Position numbers and translations under genes: made by a program. The notes under the pieces are model-generated. The model was given only the letters and a program-made list of their open reading frames with translations, searched no databases and was not told the origin of the DNA. A DNA stretch of 64,000 bases. It comes from Lucifuga dentata. Lineage: Eukaryota > Chordata > Actinopteri > Ophidiiformes > Bythitidae. This document shows positions 12,313 through 23,810 of the stretch, piece by piece. Where the stretch lies: NCBI GenBank assembly GCA_014773175.1, contig VXCM01000136.1, positions 186,001 to 250,000 of the forward strand. The letters run 5' to 3'. Position 1 is the first letter of the stretch. Every line of letters starts with the position of its first letter.

Positions 12313-13960
12313 GTGAGTCGGCACACAAACACTGTTAATGTATAGCAGCTATTGTGCACTTTACCACCTCCTTTTGTTCTCCTATTCAGTACATACAGTA
12401 TTGGCATAAATGTGTGTAATGTGTATCCATCAGGCACCGAATATTCATCAACATGCCTGCATAGACTCAATGACTAGAGTAACACGAAGACACATTTTCC
12501 ATTCTTATGTCTCGCAGAGATATAAAGGAGTGAACCTTTTTACTGTAGTCGACAGGTCACGCCTGTCACAGTGATAAATGTCAGGGGTGCGAGTGTATGA
12601 GCGTGGCTGTGAGCAGTAATCCATAGTACCATGTTGAATGTGTTGACCCTAAAACCTCTGGAAACACACACATACATGTTGTCCTCTGACCTGGCTCTGG
12701 AATGAGCCACTTTTCACTTCGACTTGAAACCTATGGAATAAGCCATCACCCAGACAATGGCACCGCAAGGAGAACCTAGTAGCCATAGAGGGTATGGGCT
12801 ATTAAACACTGTCACACACACACAAACAGAATAACCCAGTCAACTTTCTATATCATAGCTTCCAATCTACAGTTTTTTGCTTGTGAAAAGCATATTGTAA
12901 GTAAACCTTTCTTTGATGTGTCCACATCTTGTCGTTCAATATTTGTGTCCTCTTCCATGTCCCTGCCTGTTCATCCTGCTCTATTAAGGAAAGCAACTTC
13001 ATTTTGTGCAGCCTATCACTTTATTTCCTGTAAATTGCCCTTGTAAACATTGTCAGATGAGCATACCTTACCCCCCCACCCCCACCCCACCCCAATATAC
13101 ACACACACACACACACACAGGCAGCATATGTTTTATAAAAGAAAAAACATTTTCCCTGGAGTGCGGCTGGTGTTTACAAACCTATATTATTGATTATATA
13201 GCTCATTTCACACGCTCATCGCCGTAATAGAAAAATGAATCATTTCAAAGAGAGAGAGAGAGAAGAGTGTTGACGTGATTCCACGCCGCAGGACAAGTGT
13301 ATGAGGGATCCCTCGTTTGGAACAGCGATCAGATCGAAAGAAAGAAAAAAGACAGCGAGAGACAGAGATGGTGAAGGAGGGAAACACGTGATATGATGTG
13401 TTTTTCCTTTTAGCTTCTGTGAAGAAAGCTATTTCAGTCGTAGGTTTTCTGTAATTTAGTTTCTGTTTTTCAGTGGGGGGTAGAGACAAATTAAGGGAAG
13501 TGTGGGCAGGAGAGGAGAGGAAGGAGAAGAGGAAGGACAAGAATGTAACACCTGCTTTGTACAGTATGAGTCAGAAGAGTGGGTGGTGGATTTTAATGAA
13601 CTGTCATGAGGACTAGGCAATATACCAAGCTCCACAATACATTAGTACCAATATGAAAATAGGACAATTATGATGTTTTCTGTTTACCCAAGACAGTTTT
13701 CCAGGAAATCCCCTGTTAGTCCAAAAACAAATCAGAGTGTCAGGTTCATTCTCTTGTATACTGTATGAGGAAATTAGTCCCCATTTTACTGTAGAAAAAT
13801 ATGAGTTTAGGAAGACTTTCTACAGACTGTACGTGCATTCAGAGTAAAGTTTGGAAATTATAATGAACTGCTAATACCAATTTTTAAATTTACCATTTCC
13901 AGTAGTATGCTTTGGAAAATTATTGTCAGTAATGTTATGATTATGAAAATTGAATATACT

Positions 13961-14645
13961 AGTGCAGTGCCCGTTGCAAACGGGCCTGTTCGGACCAGGC
14001 TGGACTTTATGATGTGCGCCTTATAGCAGTCTGCCATAAGTGCCTGTGGAGCGGAGCATATGCTGCTGCGCCCGGAGCATATCCTACCGCCGCACAGGAG
14101 TGTGTTCGGACTGGGCCGGACTTTATGGTGTGCACCGCAACCTGCTGTAATTTTGTTCAGCACGTCTTCATGAGGTAGCTTTATTTACAGTGCCCGTGGA
14201 AAACGTGCCTGTTTGGACTGGGCCAGACTTTATGGTGTGTGCTGCAGCCTGCCATAAGTGCTCGAGGAGCAGAGCGTATGCTGCTGCGCCCAGAGCGTAT
14301 CCGAGCGCAGCAGCTTAGCAGCGGAGCGTATCCGGACTTTCTAGTGTCCACCACAGCCTGCCATAAATTTGTTCTGCACGGCCTCGTGAGCTAGCTTTGT
14401 TTGCAGTTTCTGTGGAGTGGAGCATATGCTGCCATGCCCGAAGGATATCCTGCCACGCAGACTACTTTTTACCAGCACATCTCAATTTGAGAACTGCTCA
14501 TCCAAACAACTTTGCACGTGACAGTGCATGTCCTTTGGTCCAGAGCATTATAACTGCCAAATTTCAACTTCATACAGTGTTGGGTTCTCGAGATATTGGT
14601 GCCACAGACGGACAGACGGACAGAGATTTCTGGCTTTATAGTTAA
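13961..14645 (+). mobile_element. Unclassified GC-rich element with internal tandem units
   Basis: A GC-rich island in AT-rich intron. It opens with 'agtgcagtgcccgttgcaaa', which contains a 7-bp hairpin (13969-13985). Two diverged units of about 215 bp (13966-14186 and 14187-14402) share blocks such as 'ggactttat.gtgtg', 'cctgccataa', 'gagc.tatgctgctgcgccc' and a 'gag.tagcttt' end. A third, partial unit runs to about 14465. It closes with an AT-rich tail containing 'acggacagacggacag' and 'ctttatagttaaat'. No coding capacity is apparent. The layout suggests a non-autonomous transposon; the family is not recognised. Confidence 0.55.
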
Positions 14646-16566
14646 ATTAGGCTCAAACATGCAAAGTGGCTAGTATGCCCTTTAAGCAAGTGATATCTAC
14701 ACTGACAGCCGCATCATTTCCACAACACAAACACACAACTTACATTCTGGTTATAATTCCTCCTCCTTAAGGGACAGGCTTTTTGTCTAATCACCAGCAA
14801 AAACATTGCTGTGTCACACACATACCAAGGGTACGAGAATATGATGGTTGATGTCTCAGAATAGTATCCATAGTAATCGATTGCTGGTTCGATTGTTGAT
14901 TATAGAGACTGTGTGATTGCAATTTTTGGTTTTGCTTTGTACAAAAATCAGCAAAATGAGAGTATTTAAAAATGGCGGCTGGCCGCCTGCGAAAACCAGC
15001 GTCTGACCAATGTGTGATGTTCGGCCTTGTGAGCTCCACCCAGTAGTTTATGAGCCATCAGAGTACCAACATGAGAATAGAAACCAAAATATGGTTCAGG
15101 AATTTTATTTCAAACAGGTTTTCTATGCATTCAGTACAAAGAGACTGAGCGTGCACACACACGGTCATGTACTGTCTTCATGCCCTCTCACTATTGGTCA
15201 GTAAACTCAGTCAGTAACTCAATGGATATTTTCATTATCAATCCAACAGTTCCTCTTCTCTCTCTAGTCTATTTCTACTTCTTTTAAACCACACATTTTT
15301 CTGCATAAATAGACATTCTGAGAGTTTTAATGTTTTATGCTCAAGTGGATGGTGGATGTGTGTGCGTGTGCTTGCATGCCTGTGTGGTAATTTCCTCTGT
15401 TTGAGGATTCTTTTGGAGTGCTGGACTTTTAATAGAATCAGACGGGTTATCAGTAGAGACGCAGAGCCTTTCGTACCATTCATGTAATTGTCAAACCTCA
15501 GACACTTTCTCACAGCTGCTGTTCTTTTCAACTGGAAATGAACTTTTTCATTTTCAAAGTCTGCCTCTCACCCAAAACTTCTCTCAGCCACTGTCATTTC
15601 ACTCTGTCAAACCCCTACCCATACTGAACTCATCTTTGATGAAACATAAAAATGTTTTAATGGTCTTAGTATGTGTGTATGTGTGTCCATCTGTCTTTGT
15701 CACACTTTGCTTTTCTTTCCATGTCTTAGTCTTAAGACTTTTTTCCTTTTACTTTGGGGGTAAGAACAGTAAGAGACTGCTAAGTATGCTTATCCCAAGG
15801 ATAAACATAATGTAACAAATATTAATCTGAATGCATTTTATAGCACTTTGTCAAAATGCAATGGCTCATTTTCAACTGGGCATTTTTAACTAGCACTGTC
15901 GTCAACATTTACCTCTCCCGCATAGGTTACCCAACAAATTAAATTTACCTTGTTATAAAGCACATAAACATCAGTAATTGGAAGGTGAAATAGGCTGCGA
16001 TTGCTGAGCAAAGTCAATAAGTGGATAGAGATTGAGCTCCGGGGAGCGGTTGTGTTTTGCTGTACTAAGCACGCATTCTAATGGCTGATTGAGTTTTCAA
16101 AGGTAATTTGGCCGGTTTTGTTACCTAGTAAGACCTGAACCTGTTAACGCTTCAGGTATTATCATATAGGCTATACTGTTATGTCCTTGAACAATTGATC
16201 ATCTTGTACAATTGAATGGACTTCTTTGTATTCTGAATGACTGATTCTTCATTCTTGCCTCTATACAAACAGCGTCAGAGTACTACACTGTTGCTGAATC
16301 CATTCAGAATGTTTAGAAGTCATCTGGGAAACTCATTAACAAACTCCTTTCCAGCTTCACAGATGTTTAAGTTAGTATTGAATCATAAACCCATATAGAA
16401 AAATTATAAACATACATGTTTTATGTTTAATTTGCTTTTTGCCTTTATTTAATGATGACATGTGACCTACAAACTTGGACTGCTAGACGAGCATGACCAA
16501 ATCATATACCTTGCCCTTGTAGAATCCCTTTGGGTGCTCCCCTGTATTTACCAATTTGTTCTGACT

Positions 16567-16580
16567 ACAGCATCTACAGA
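16567..16580. repeat. Left target-site duplication of the SINE
   Basis: ACAGCATCTACAGA, identical to 16946-16959 on the far side of the SINE. Confidence 0.9.
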
Positions 16581-16945
16581 GGGGCGGCACGGTGGTGCAG
16601 TGGTTAGCGCTGTTGCCTAACAGCACTAACCACTGCAAGAAGGTCCTGGGTTCGATTCCCGGCCGGGGCAGGTCCTTTCTGTGTGGAGTTTGCATGTTCT
16701 CCCCGTGTCCGCGTGGGTTCCCTCTGGGTACTCCGGCTTCCTCCCACCTCCAAAGACATGCATGTCAGGTGAATTGGGAACTCTAAATTGCCTGTAGGTG
16801 TGAATGTGTTTGTCTGTCTCTGCGATAGACTGGCGATCTGTCCAGGGTGTACCCCGCCTCTCGCCCTATGACTGCTGGGATAGGCTCCAGCTTCCCCGTG
16901 ACCCTCAACAGGACAAATGGGTTTAGAAAATGGATGGATGGATGG
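16581..16945 (+). mobile_element. Full-length tRNA-like SINE with 14-bp target-site duplication
   Basis: The element begins GGGGCGGCACGGTGGTGCAG. It carries a pol III A box (TGGTGCAGTGG, 16593-16603) and a perfect B box (GGTTCGATTCC, 16649-16659). A body common in teleost genomes follows ('tgtgtggagtttgcatgttc', 'gactggcgatctgtccaggg'), and the element ends in an ATGG repeat. The flanks carry a perfect 14-bp direct repeat, ACAGCATCTACAGA, at 16567-16580 and 16946-16959, the mark of target-primed insertion. The intact duplication implies a recent event. An 18-bp near-perfect hairpin between the boxes (16597-16636) is unlike the family's usual sequence as I recall it. The short ORFs inside it are not real proteins. 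Confidence 0.85.
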
Positions 16946-16959
16946 ACAGCATCTACAGA
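16946..16959. repeat. Right target-site duplication of the SINE
   Basis: ACAGCATCTACAGA, identical to 16567-16580. It directly follows the ATGG tail. Confidence 0.9.
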
Positions 16960-18253
16960 CTTTATACCTAACAGGTCTGAGTCCTCATAGTCAGCTGGTC
17001 TTGGAGATAGTTGTTCAGGTTAAGAGGTTGTTGTTCTAGAGGCTAGGAATGACGGTATTCACAACAACAGGAGATTTCCATTGTAAGATGGAAAGAGAAA
17101 GGATCTGCCTCAAAACTTTCGACTGGAAATTTAGGTTCATTACGTGTCTATCAAAGAAGGTAACATATTTAATTTGATGGTATTACACTAGAAATTTAAT
17201 GATATTTCTTAAATAGTTTAAACTGTACATGAATTGATCTCAACCCTGCAGAACCCTCATTGCTACTGCACAAACATTTGTCTATAGCAGCACTAGTTGT
17301 TGTGTTCTTTATCCAGTATAGTATTGATTTGCTTCCCNCCCCCCACCTCCTCAATTAAGATGCAGGTCACGGTGCATAGCAGGACCCCCTGCACCTCCTC
17401 CTCTACATCACACACAATGGCAGACATGCTATAGGCCCTGATGTCTCCCTGTGCTCACCTATAATGACCATAGCCACTGCAGCCACAGCCACACAAATTA
17501 CACTGACACCCACCTGGGATTGCTCCAAGATATGGGGTGACACGTATTATGATAGTGTTTCTAATTTGTTGTTAGGCTATTTTTGGTAAAGTTATTTTAG
17601 TCCTTTTGGAGAAAAAGTAGTGAGAATGAGAATTGTGCCTTTTTTAAATGTAAATGGCACACACAAACACAGCAGCAGGGGCTGTAGCCTGAAGACCCTG
17701 TTTATTTTGCAGCTACCCTTTCTACCTCTAGGTGTCTCATGGTTCAATAATAGTATAATATGTGTCATAAAAAAAGTCAGATGAATTTACTTCCATTATC
17801 ATTTATACATAAGTAAGTCAGGTATTTACACATGTTGTATGTTAGGAGTCATTTCCTGTCAGAGCACAATGAGAAACTTAAGAGAGCTGGTATATTTGAT
17901 AAGCAATGGGTTAAAATAAAAATTGATCAAAATGCACCGGGCTTAACATACCTTGTTCATCTTTCAATACCAATATTGCAACTGAGCTCATCGTTGCTGG
18001 GTTTCATTAGGATTTCTATTATTATGAATCTGATGTAACACCACAATGTTGAGAACCTACAGTACATAATAATAACTTGAATAGCTGATTCAACCTGTTT
18101 ATCGGCAAGTATTTTCTAAAAGTAATTGTGAAGTTGACAAAAAGCTAGCCTGAACTTCTAAGGGTTTATGTATTCGTTATATAAATCTGTCTTCAATGCT
18201 AACAGTCCTCATTTCTTCATTTTTACTATTATAAACATTGTAGTTGCGATATA

Positions 18254-18608
18254 CAGTGGGGCCCAAAAGTCTAAGACCACTATGAAAATGTTTCTATTTT
18301 GCATTCTTTTTGAATTTAATACCAGATTTTTCATTACAAATGATAATATCATCCTAACAGTTTGAATGAAAAGTTGAATCTTTGAAAAATGTGCATAAAT
18401 TGTACGCCCCCCTTTTTCTTTAACGACAGCATCACTCCAGCTGGCATGGACTCCACAAGTTTGTTCAAAAACTGATGAGCCACGTTATCCCAGCATTATT
18501 TGACAATGTTCCAAAGAGCTTCTTGTGATGTCAGACTTTCTGATTTCCAGATTTACATGGAAAACATCACAGACTTCTGATGCGGTCTCAGACCTTTGGA
18601 CCCCACTG
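18254..18608. mobile_element. Tc1/mariner-type MITE with TA duplication
   Basis: The element is bounded by TA dinucleotides (18252-18253 and 18609-18610). The left end reads CAGTGGGGCCCAAAAGTCTA and the right end is its approximate reverse complement, ending TTTGGACCCCACTG. Imperfect terminal inverted repeats of about 27 bp and a TA target site are typical of Tc1/mariner elements. At 355 bp with no transposase reading frame it must be non-autonomous. Confidence 0.85.
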
Positions 18609-19086
18609 TATATTTATGCTTTGGAGTTACGATCATAGTGTGAAAAGGCTAGCCTCTAAGCTGTGCTTCAATGTTAAAGGAAGTTGTTTTTGCATCTAAA
18701 ATACATACCAAATGCCATTTAAACTAACCAAGTGTGTTTGGCTGAAAGTCAGTGTTAGTAGTCCTAAATGTCCACTAGTGCTCTGCAGGAGTGCTTGTCC
18801 TTCAGGCCTGTCCATTGCCAGTCACTCCCTTTTCTGTCAGGCTGACTGGCAGTAGGTTGCTAGCCAGCCACTCTGCCAGTAATTGAAACTTCACAGCAGT
18901 GCAGGCAGGGGTCTGTGTTGTTGTTATTGTTGTTTGGTTCCTGGGGTTTGGTTGTCTTAGGGGAACATGTTCAGTGTCAGCCCTCACACATGTCCTGCCA
19001 CTCAGGAGGAACCACAGTGAAGTAATGGGGAACACAGGCACATGCACAGTGGGTTGCCGGTAGTTTGGAGCACTGCAGTGTATTTA

Positions 19087-19217
19087 AAGAGTTTTTGTGT
19101 TGACTTATATTTTATGCCTTATGTGTTCTTTTTTTTTTTCCACCCTTTTGTNAAGAGTTTTTGTGTTGACTTATATTTTATGCCTTATGTGTTCTTTTTT
19201 TTTTTCCACCCTTTTGT
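19087..19217. repeat. 65-bp duplication across a single N (likely assembly artefact)
   Basis: 19087-19151 and 19153-19217 are identical, separated only by N at 19152. This fits two contigs whose overlap was not merged. Confidence 0.9.
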
Positions 19218-21688
19218 GTTCTTTGATCTTGTGATACAAAGAGACAGAAAATGAGCTAAGAACATTAATTAAAACCATCGTTATACCTCTATTCACAAAT
19301 GCAGATGGCATAATTATAAATATATATTAATCAATAATAGTCAATAGTTACATGTCATTTGTTTTATGACAAGTCATCTCAAGGAATAAGATTCCAACCA
19401 TTATATAAGGGTCAAATTCACACGTCCAAGACACCAGATGCTTCAAATATCAGTGTGACGGCTTAAAAATGCTTGGCAATAAAATAATATACAGATTGTG
19501 TGCAGTCATTCTGAATCGTTTCTAGATTAGTCTGATTTAATGAGTAGACAGTCTGGTATGAAAAACTCTGATTAGCTTTTTATGGTCAAGATGGCCTCAT
19601 CAAAGAGTTACTTAATGGTCTCATTACACAGAAATAAGTCCTTAATTAGATAACAGGTCAATTAGTGCTTCATTACCCAACATCATTAATTAAGAATGTG
19701 TGATTCCTTTTAGAGCATAAAGGCTTAAGACAAACCAGCATACATAAGTGTGTATCTGAGATCTGTCTTGTCTTTATGTCCTCAGGCATAAGACTTTGGA
19801 GACAGCAATATATCAGCATATGGTGTGAACAAGTCATGTAACTCTTTATTCACAGTCGATATCCAACGTCAGTTCACACATCTGTGTTTTAATGAAGTCA
19901 TAGACTTTTACGATCCCCTCTTTTGCTTTTTAGTGACTCTGCTCCCTGCGGAGCAAAACCAGCAGCCAATTAATCATTGGCCCCTGCATTTCAGCTAACC
20001 CCGAGGCACACTTTTCAATCAAACTCAGAGTCATCAATCTTTTCTGGCTCCAAACGGTGGTCTGTGTGGGGCTTACCTGGTGGCAATGATTTCGTCTACT
20101 GTCGGCATCTGGTCGCAGACACCCAGTTCTTTATTTTGCTTCTTAAAAAGACAATCTGGTTGAGGGAAATTTGGAATAAGCAACAGTAGGATATGGTCAC
20201 CAAGAGTTGTAGCTAGAAACCAAGTACGCAAAGGTCAGGATCTAGGTAGTATTCTGTATGTGAAAAAGCGTTTTTTTGTTTTTTTCTAAATAATTAATAC
20301 CTGAGGAAGACACCAATAGCAACCTTACCCGTAGCTATGAGGAGCAGCAGCGATTCAAACTTTAATCTTAAATACAAAATAGCAAATACATCCAAGCATA
20401 CCAGTGAAAAATGCACACACACACACACACGTCCATTCTCTCAGAGTTTCAGTACTGACGCTTTCCGTAAACTGTGTTCCATTTGATGCTTGGCTGGCTT
20501 AAAAATGACTTTGGTTAAAGCTTAACATTTTTAAGGCAACGAGCCCCCCCTCCCCCACCCAATGAACAACCTCTCTCTCCTCCACCTCTCTGAAAAAGTN
20601 TTTTTTTTTTTTTTTTGTGGTGAATCTTGTGTACTTCAGTTGCACACTGTTGCATTTAGATACAGGCGACTGGGCCTGGCTGATAATGGACCGACAATTT
20701 AATTTCCCAGGTATTAAAGGATACTTGCTGAGTTTTGAATTGGAGTCTGTTGGTGGTATTTAAAAAACATTTATTTTCTCACAGCTTATTTTTTTCCTCA
20801 CTACCCATCACAGAGTTATAAGGAAAATTTGTGTGTGTGGGGGGGAGGTCCTCGTGTCTTTTACGATTGAATGAGATAAAAAGAAGTAGTGGTATGCTGT
20901 GATTTACATACATTTCAAATTTGCTCAGCTCGCCTCGGAAAAATTGCATCCTCTCTTGGAGTTCCAGTCTCCTGGGGTGTTGTATGAGTAACCTTGTCAG
21001 ATTTGATGGAACAGTTGGATTTAAGGGAGCTGTCAGTCTTTTTTATTGATATACATTTAAAGATTTTTCAGGTATTTTTGTAGCAGGAGTAGGGAGGAGG
21101 TCAGTGTTCTTGTTTTCTTTAAAGGCAAATCCAGGACAGTGTTAATCTTTGTCAGATGGTGTTCATGTATTCATCCATCAATGCCACATAATATTTCAGA
21201 TGGCGTTAAGTGGATTTACTCACTTTATTCCATCACTTTAAAAATTTCATTGACTGGCCCAAGGTGGGTACTACAGTTATTATCCTTAGCAAATACATCA
21301 TTCATTGGAGGCATATGTTACTGTTTTAGGACTTTTTCCTGCAGGATAACTTCAGATGATGTCGCATGAAACCTGATGAAAAAAACTTAACACCCTGATA
21401 AAAAGAAACAATTTTCTCTTAAGTTGTCTTTGTGGAAGTACAAAGATTTCATCTCTTAGCCACATTCTCCCATCTGGTGTATGTTAAAAATCTTTTTGTT
21501 GCATAAAGTAGGAACATGTTTTGTTTGTGCATATGTTTGTCTGCTGCCTCACTGGATACAACACAATTTATTCTTTGTGTACTATGAGACTTCAACATAA
21601 ATGAGCAAATGCTCCATCTGCACCACTGCCTTTTTGATTGTGTACTACTGACAAAGTATTGTTCATGGCTGCATCCACATTATTTGTA

Positions 21689-21692
<4 letters not shown>

Positions 21693-21737
<45 letters not shown>
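21693..21737. repeat. (CT)n microsatellite
   Basis: About 45 bases of CT on the sense strand of the chchd3 intron. Confidence 0.95.
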
Positions 21738-21740
<3 letters not shown>

Positions 21741-22244
21741 TGTCTGTATTTTATGTATTCCTCTTTTGTCTTGGGGGGTGTCCACTCAACTGTCCTTTAC
21801 GTATTGTTGGACATACTCATTCCTCACCCCTGCCTGACTGTGGTCGCCACACACCGCGCCTGTATTAGGGTTAGATGGGAGGTCAGGCTGTAATTGGCAG
21901 GGCTCGTGGCTGGCACTCTGTGCCATGCCTTCACCCTGTCAGCTAATTGGCAGTGCAAGCTGCCAGCGCCGGGGCCAGAATATGGCAGCGCTTCGATTGA
22001 TGGATAGATACTGGTGTCAGGAATGCTTTTTTTTTTTTCCTGACGAGAGAGCTTGTACAGTCAATTTACCGCCTCAGTCATAGCGGGTGGTATATGTATT
22101 TATGTATATTTTCATCTACTTTGTTCTAAAAACTTTGAAAAGCTGCACAGAACTGCCTTATTCACGCTCTATTCACCTATCTGAATACATTTCACTTGTG
22201 TAAATAGAGGATAATTACCTACATTCACATACTAAACACTAGAT

Positions 22245-23010
22245 CTGGGCAATAAATCGATTTAATCGATTCATTTGAATTTATGTTTTGGCACAATGTA
22301 AAATGACTGAATGGCAAAATCGAGATTTAAAAAAAATAGAAAAACTAATATGTAACTATTTTTAATGGGGAAAATGCAGCAGCAGGTTGCTCTCTGTCAA
22401 ACAAGCAATGTTTTGTGCATTAATCATCCATCATGTTCGTTGATACTAAAAGTAGCAGCACTTTAAATTTCAGCAGTTGCAACATAAACACGCAGCTGAG
22501 TGGCAGCATTGCGGCACTGCAAGATGCAAATGCTGCAGTTGCAAAGTTCCAGAGGAAAAGCAAATGACGTTAGCTGCATCATTTTCCATTGTCATCGCAT
22601 ATGATAAGAGGGTCTTCAGTATGGTGGGAATATTATGACATGCCAGAACCTCAAGCCAGAGGCAGCAGACAGGCTTGTGTTCCTCACAAGGAACCTGTAA
22701 ATTGCTGTAAAAACCTTTTATTTTTGTAAGTCTTTTTTTTTTAGAAAGNACAAGGAACCTGTAAATTGCTGTAAAAACCTTTTATTTTTGTAAGTCTTTT
22801 TTTTTTAGAAAGCACTACAATTTTATTTTATAATATCATTATTTGTTTTTATTATTTTAATCAAGAAAATACTTATTTGAATTATGGTGTGACCCTTTTT
22901 TTTAGTTAGTTTAGAAAAAAAAAATCGAGATTAAAATCAAGAATTGTCCATTAGTGTGAAAAAAAAAAAAAATTGAGATTTTATTTTTAGGCCATATCGC
23001 CCAGCCCTAA
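22245..23010 (+). mobile_element. Non-autonomous hAT-type relic with dimerisation-domain remnant
   Basis: The ends resemble each other in inverted orientation: 'tagatctgggcaataaatcg' on the left, and 'tagggctgggcgatatggcc' on the right when read on the minus strand. An internal stretch at about 22625-22700 reads GNIMTCQNLKPEAADRLVFL followed by TRNL and a stop. This matches the C-terminal dimerisation region of hAT transposases. The preceding RVFS block is offset by a one-base frameshift. A 63-bp single-N duplication lies inside. No clean 8-bp target duplication was found, so the boundaries are approximate. Confidence 0.65.
22686..22812. repeat. 63-bp duplication across a single N (likely assembly artefact)
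   Basis: 22686-22748 equals 22750-22812, with N at 22749, inside the hAT relic. Confidence 0.9.
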
Positions 23011-23533
23011 ACATAGCCTTAGATTTCAGCTTTCCAACTAAGCAGGAGAAGGTTTAAAACAGCATTTTAACGTTGTTCATCTCAGTGTATGCAACTCAGG
23101 ATTGTGAATTTTTTTTTTTGAAGCCCTGTTCTCAGGACTATGTGGGTGCGTTTAAGCAGTGTGTACATGACATCTCCAAAACTGTTTTGGAGCAACCTAC
23201 ACCTTCACGATTTGTTTAAAGACATGGAATTAGGTGACCTAGCAAAAACTGTCTTATCATCCAGAATAAATCAAATCAGCTGTGTGGGTTTGTAGGACCT
23301 TTAAACAAAAACTGGAGGCAGATGCACTCATCTAGCATCTGTGTAGCCATCACTTTGTGAAAAATTACATTCTTTTTCTGTTCTAACTCATTGCAGCAAC
23401 AGAAAAAAAAAGTTATTGTAGCAGATTTTGGGGAAGAGCTAGATAAGTGGTTGAAGTATCTTTTTGATGGCGCTGTAGATTGATTACAGCACAGCCTGAT
23501 TTTTGTTATTATTCATATCATATGCCACTTATT

Positions 23534-23545
23534 GTGGCATATGAT
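23534..23545. repeat. Right arm of a perfect 12-bp inverted repeat
   Basis: GTGGCATATGAT pairs perfectly with ATCATATGCCAC at 23517-23528 across a 5-nt loop (TTATT). It has no obvious role. Confidence 0.8.
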
Positions 23546-23761
23546 TCAGTCTGGCTCTTAACTCTACATTTGTGATTGCCTTGGATTATGAAACAATCCT
23601 GTGTGCTGAAAAGAATTTCACCAATATTTTTCCATCTTATTATTTTTCGTCTTGTGCAGTATCTCTTATCCAAAACTGTTACTCATTCTGGGGGAGATTT
23701 AATTGGACAGATATTGAGGTTCAAAGGTGAGAGGAGCAAGTGTCCCGAGATATCTCAAATG

Positions 23762-23764
<3 letters not shown>

Positions 23765-23799
<35 letters not shown>

Positions 23800-23810
23800 C
23801 GCGTGCGCGT
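23765..23810. repeat. (GT)n/(GC) alternating purine-pyrimidine tract
   Basis: About 31 bases of GT, followed by mixed GC/GT alternation. All of it is alternating purine-pyrimidine and so prone to Z-DNA. Confidence 0.9.

Noticed and set aside
16483..16786. Short ORFs on both strands inside the SINE
   Set aside because: They are conceptual translations of a non-coding pol III element. Such peptides recur wherever the SINE is present.
19042..19254. ORF with an internal protein repeat
   Set aside because: The repeat is the 65-bp assembly duplication around N 19152.
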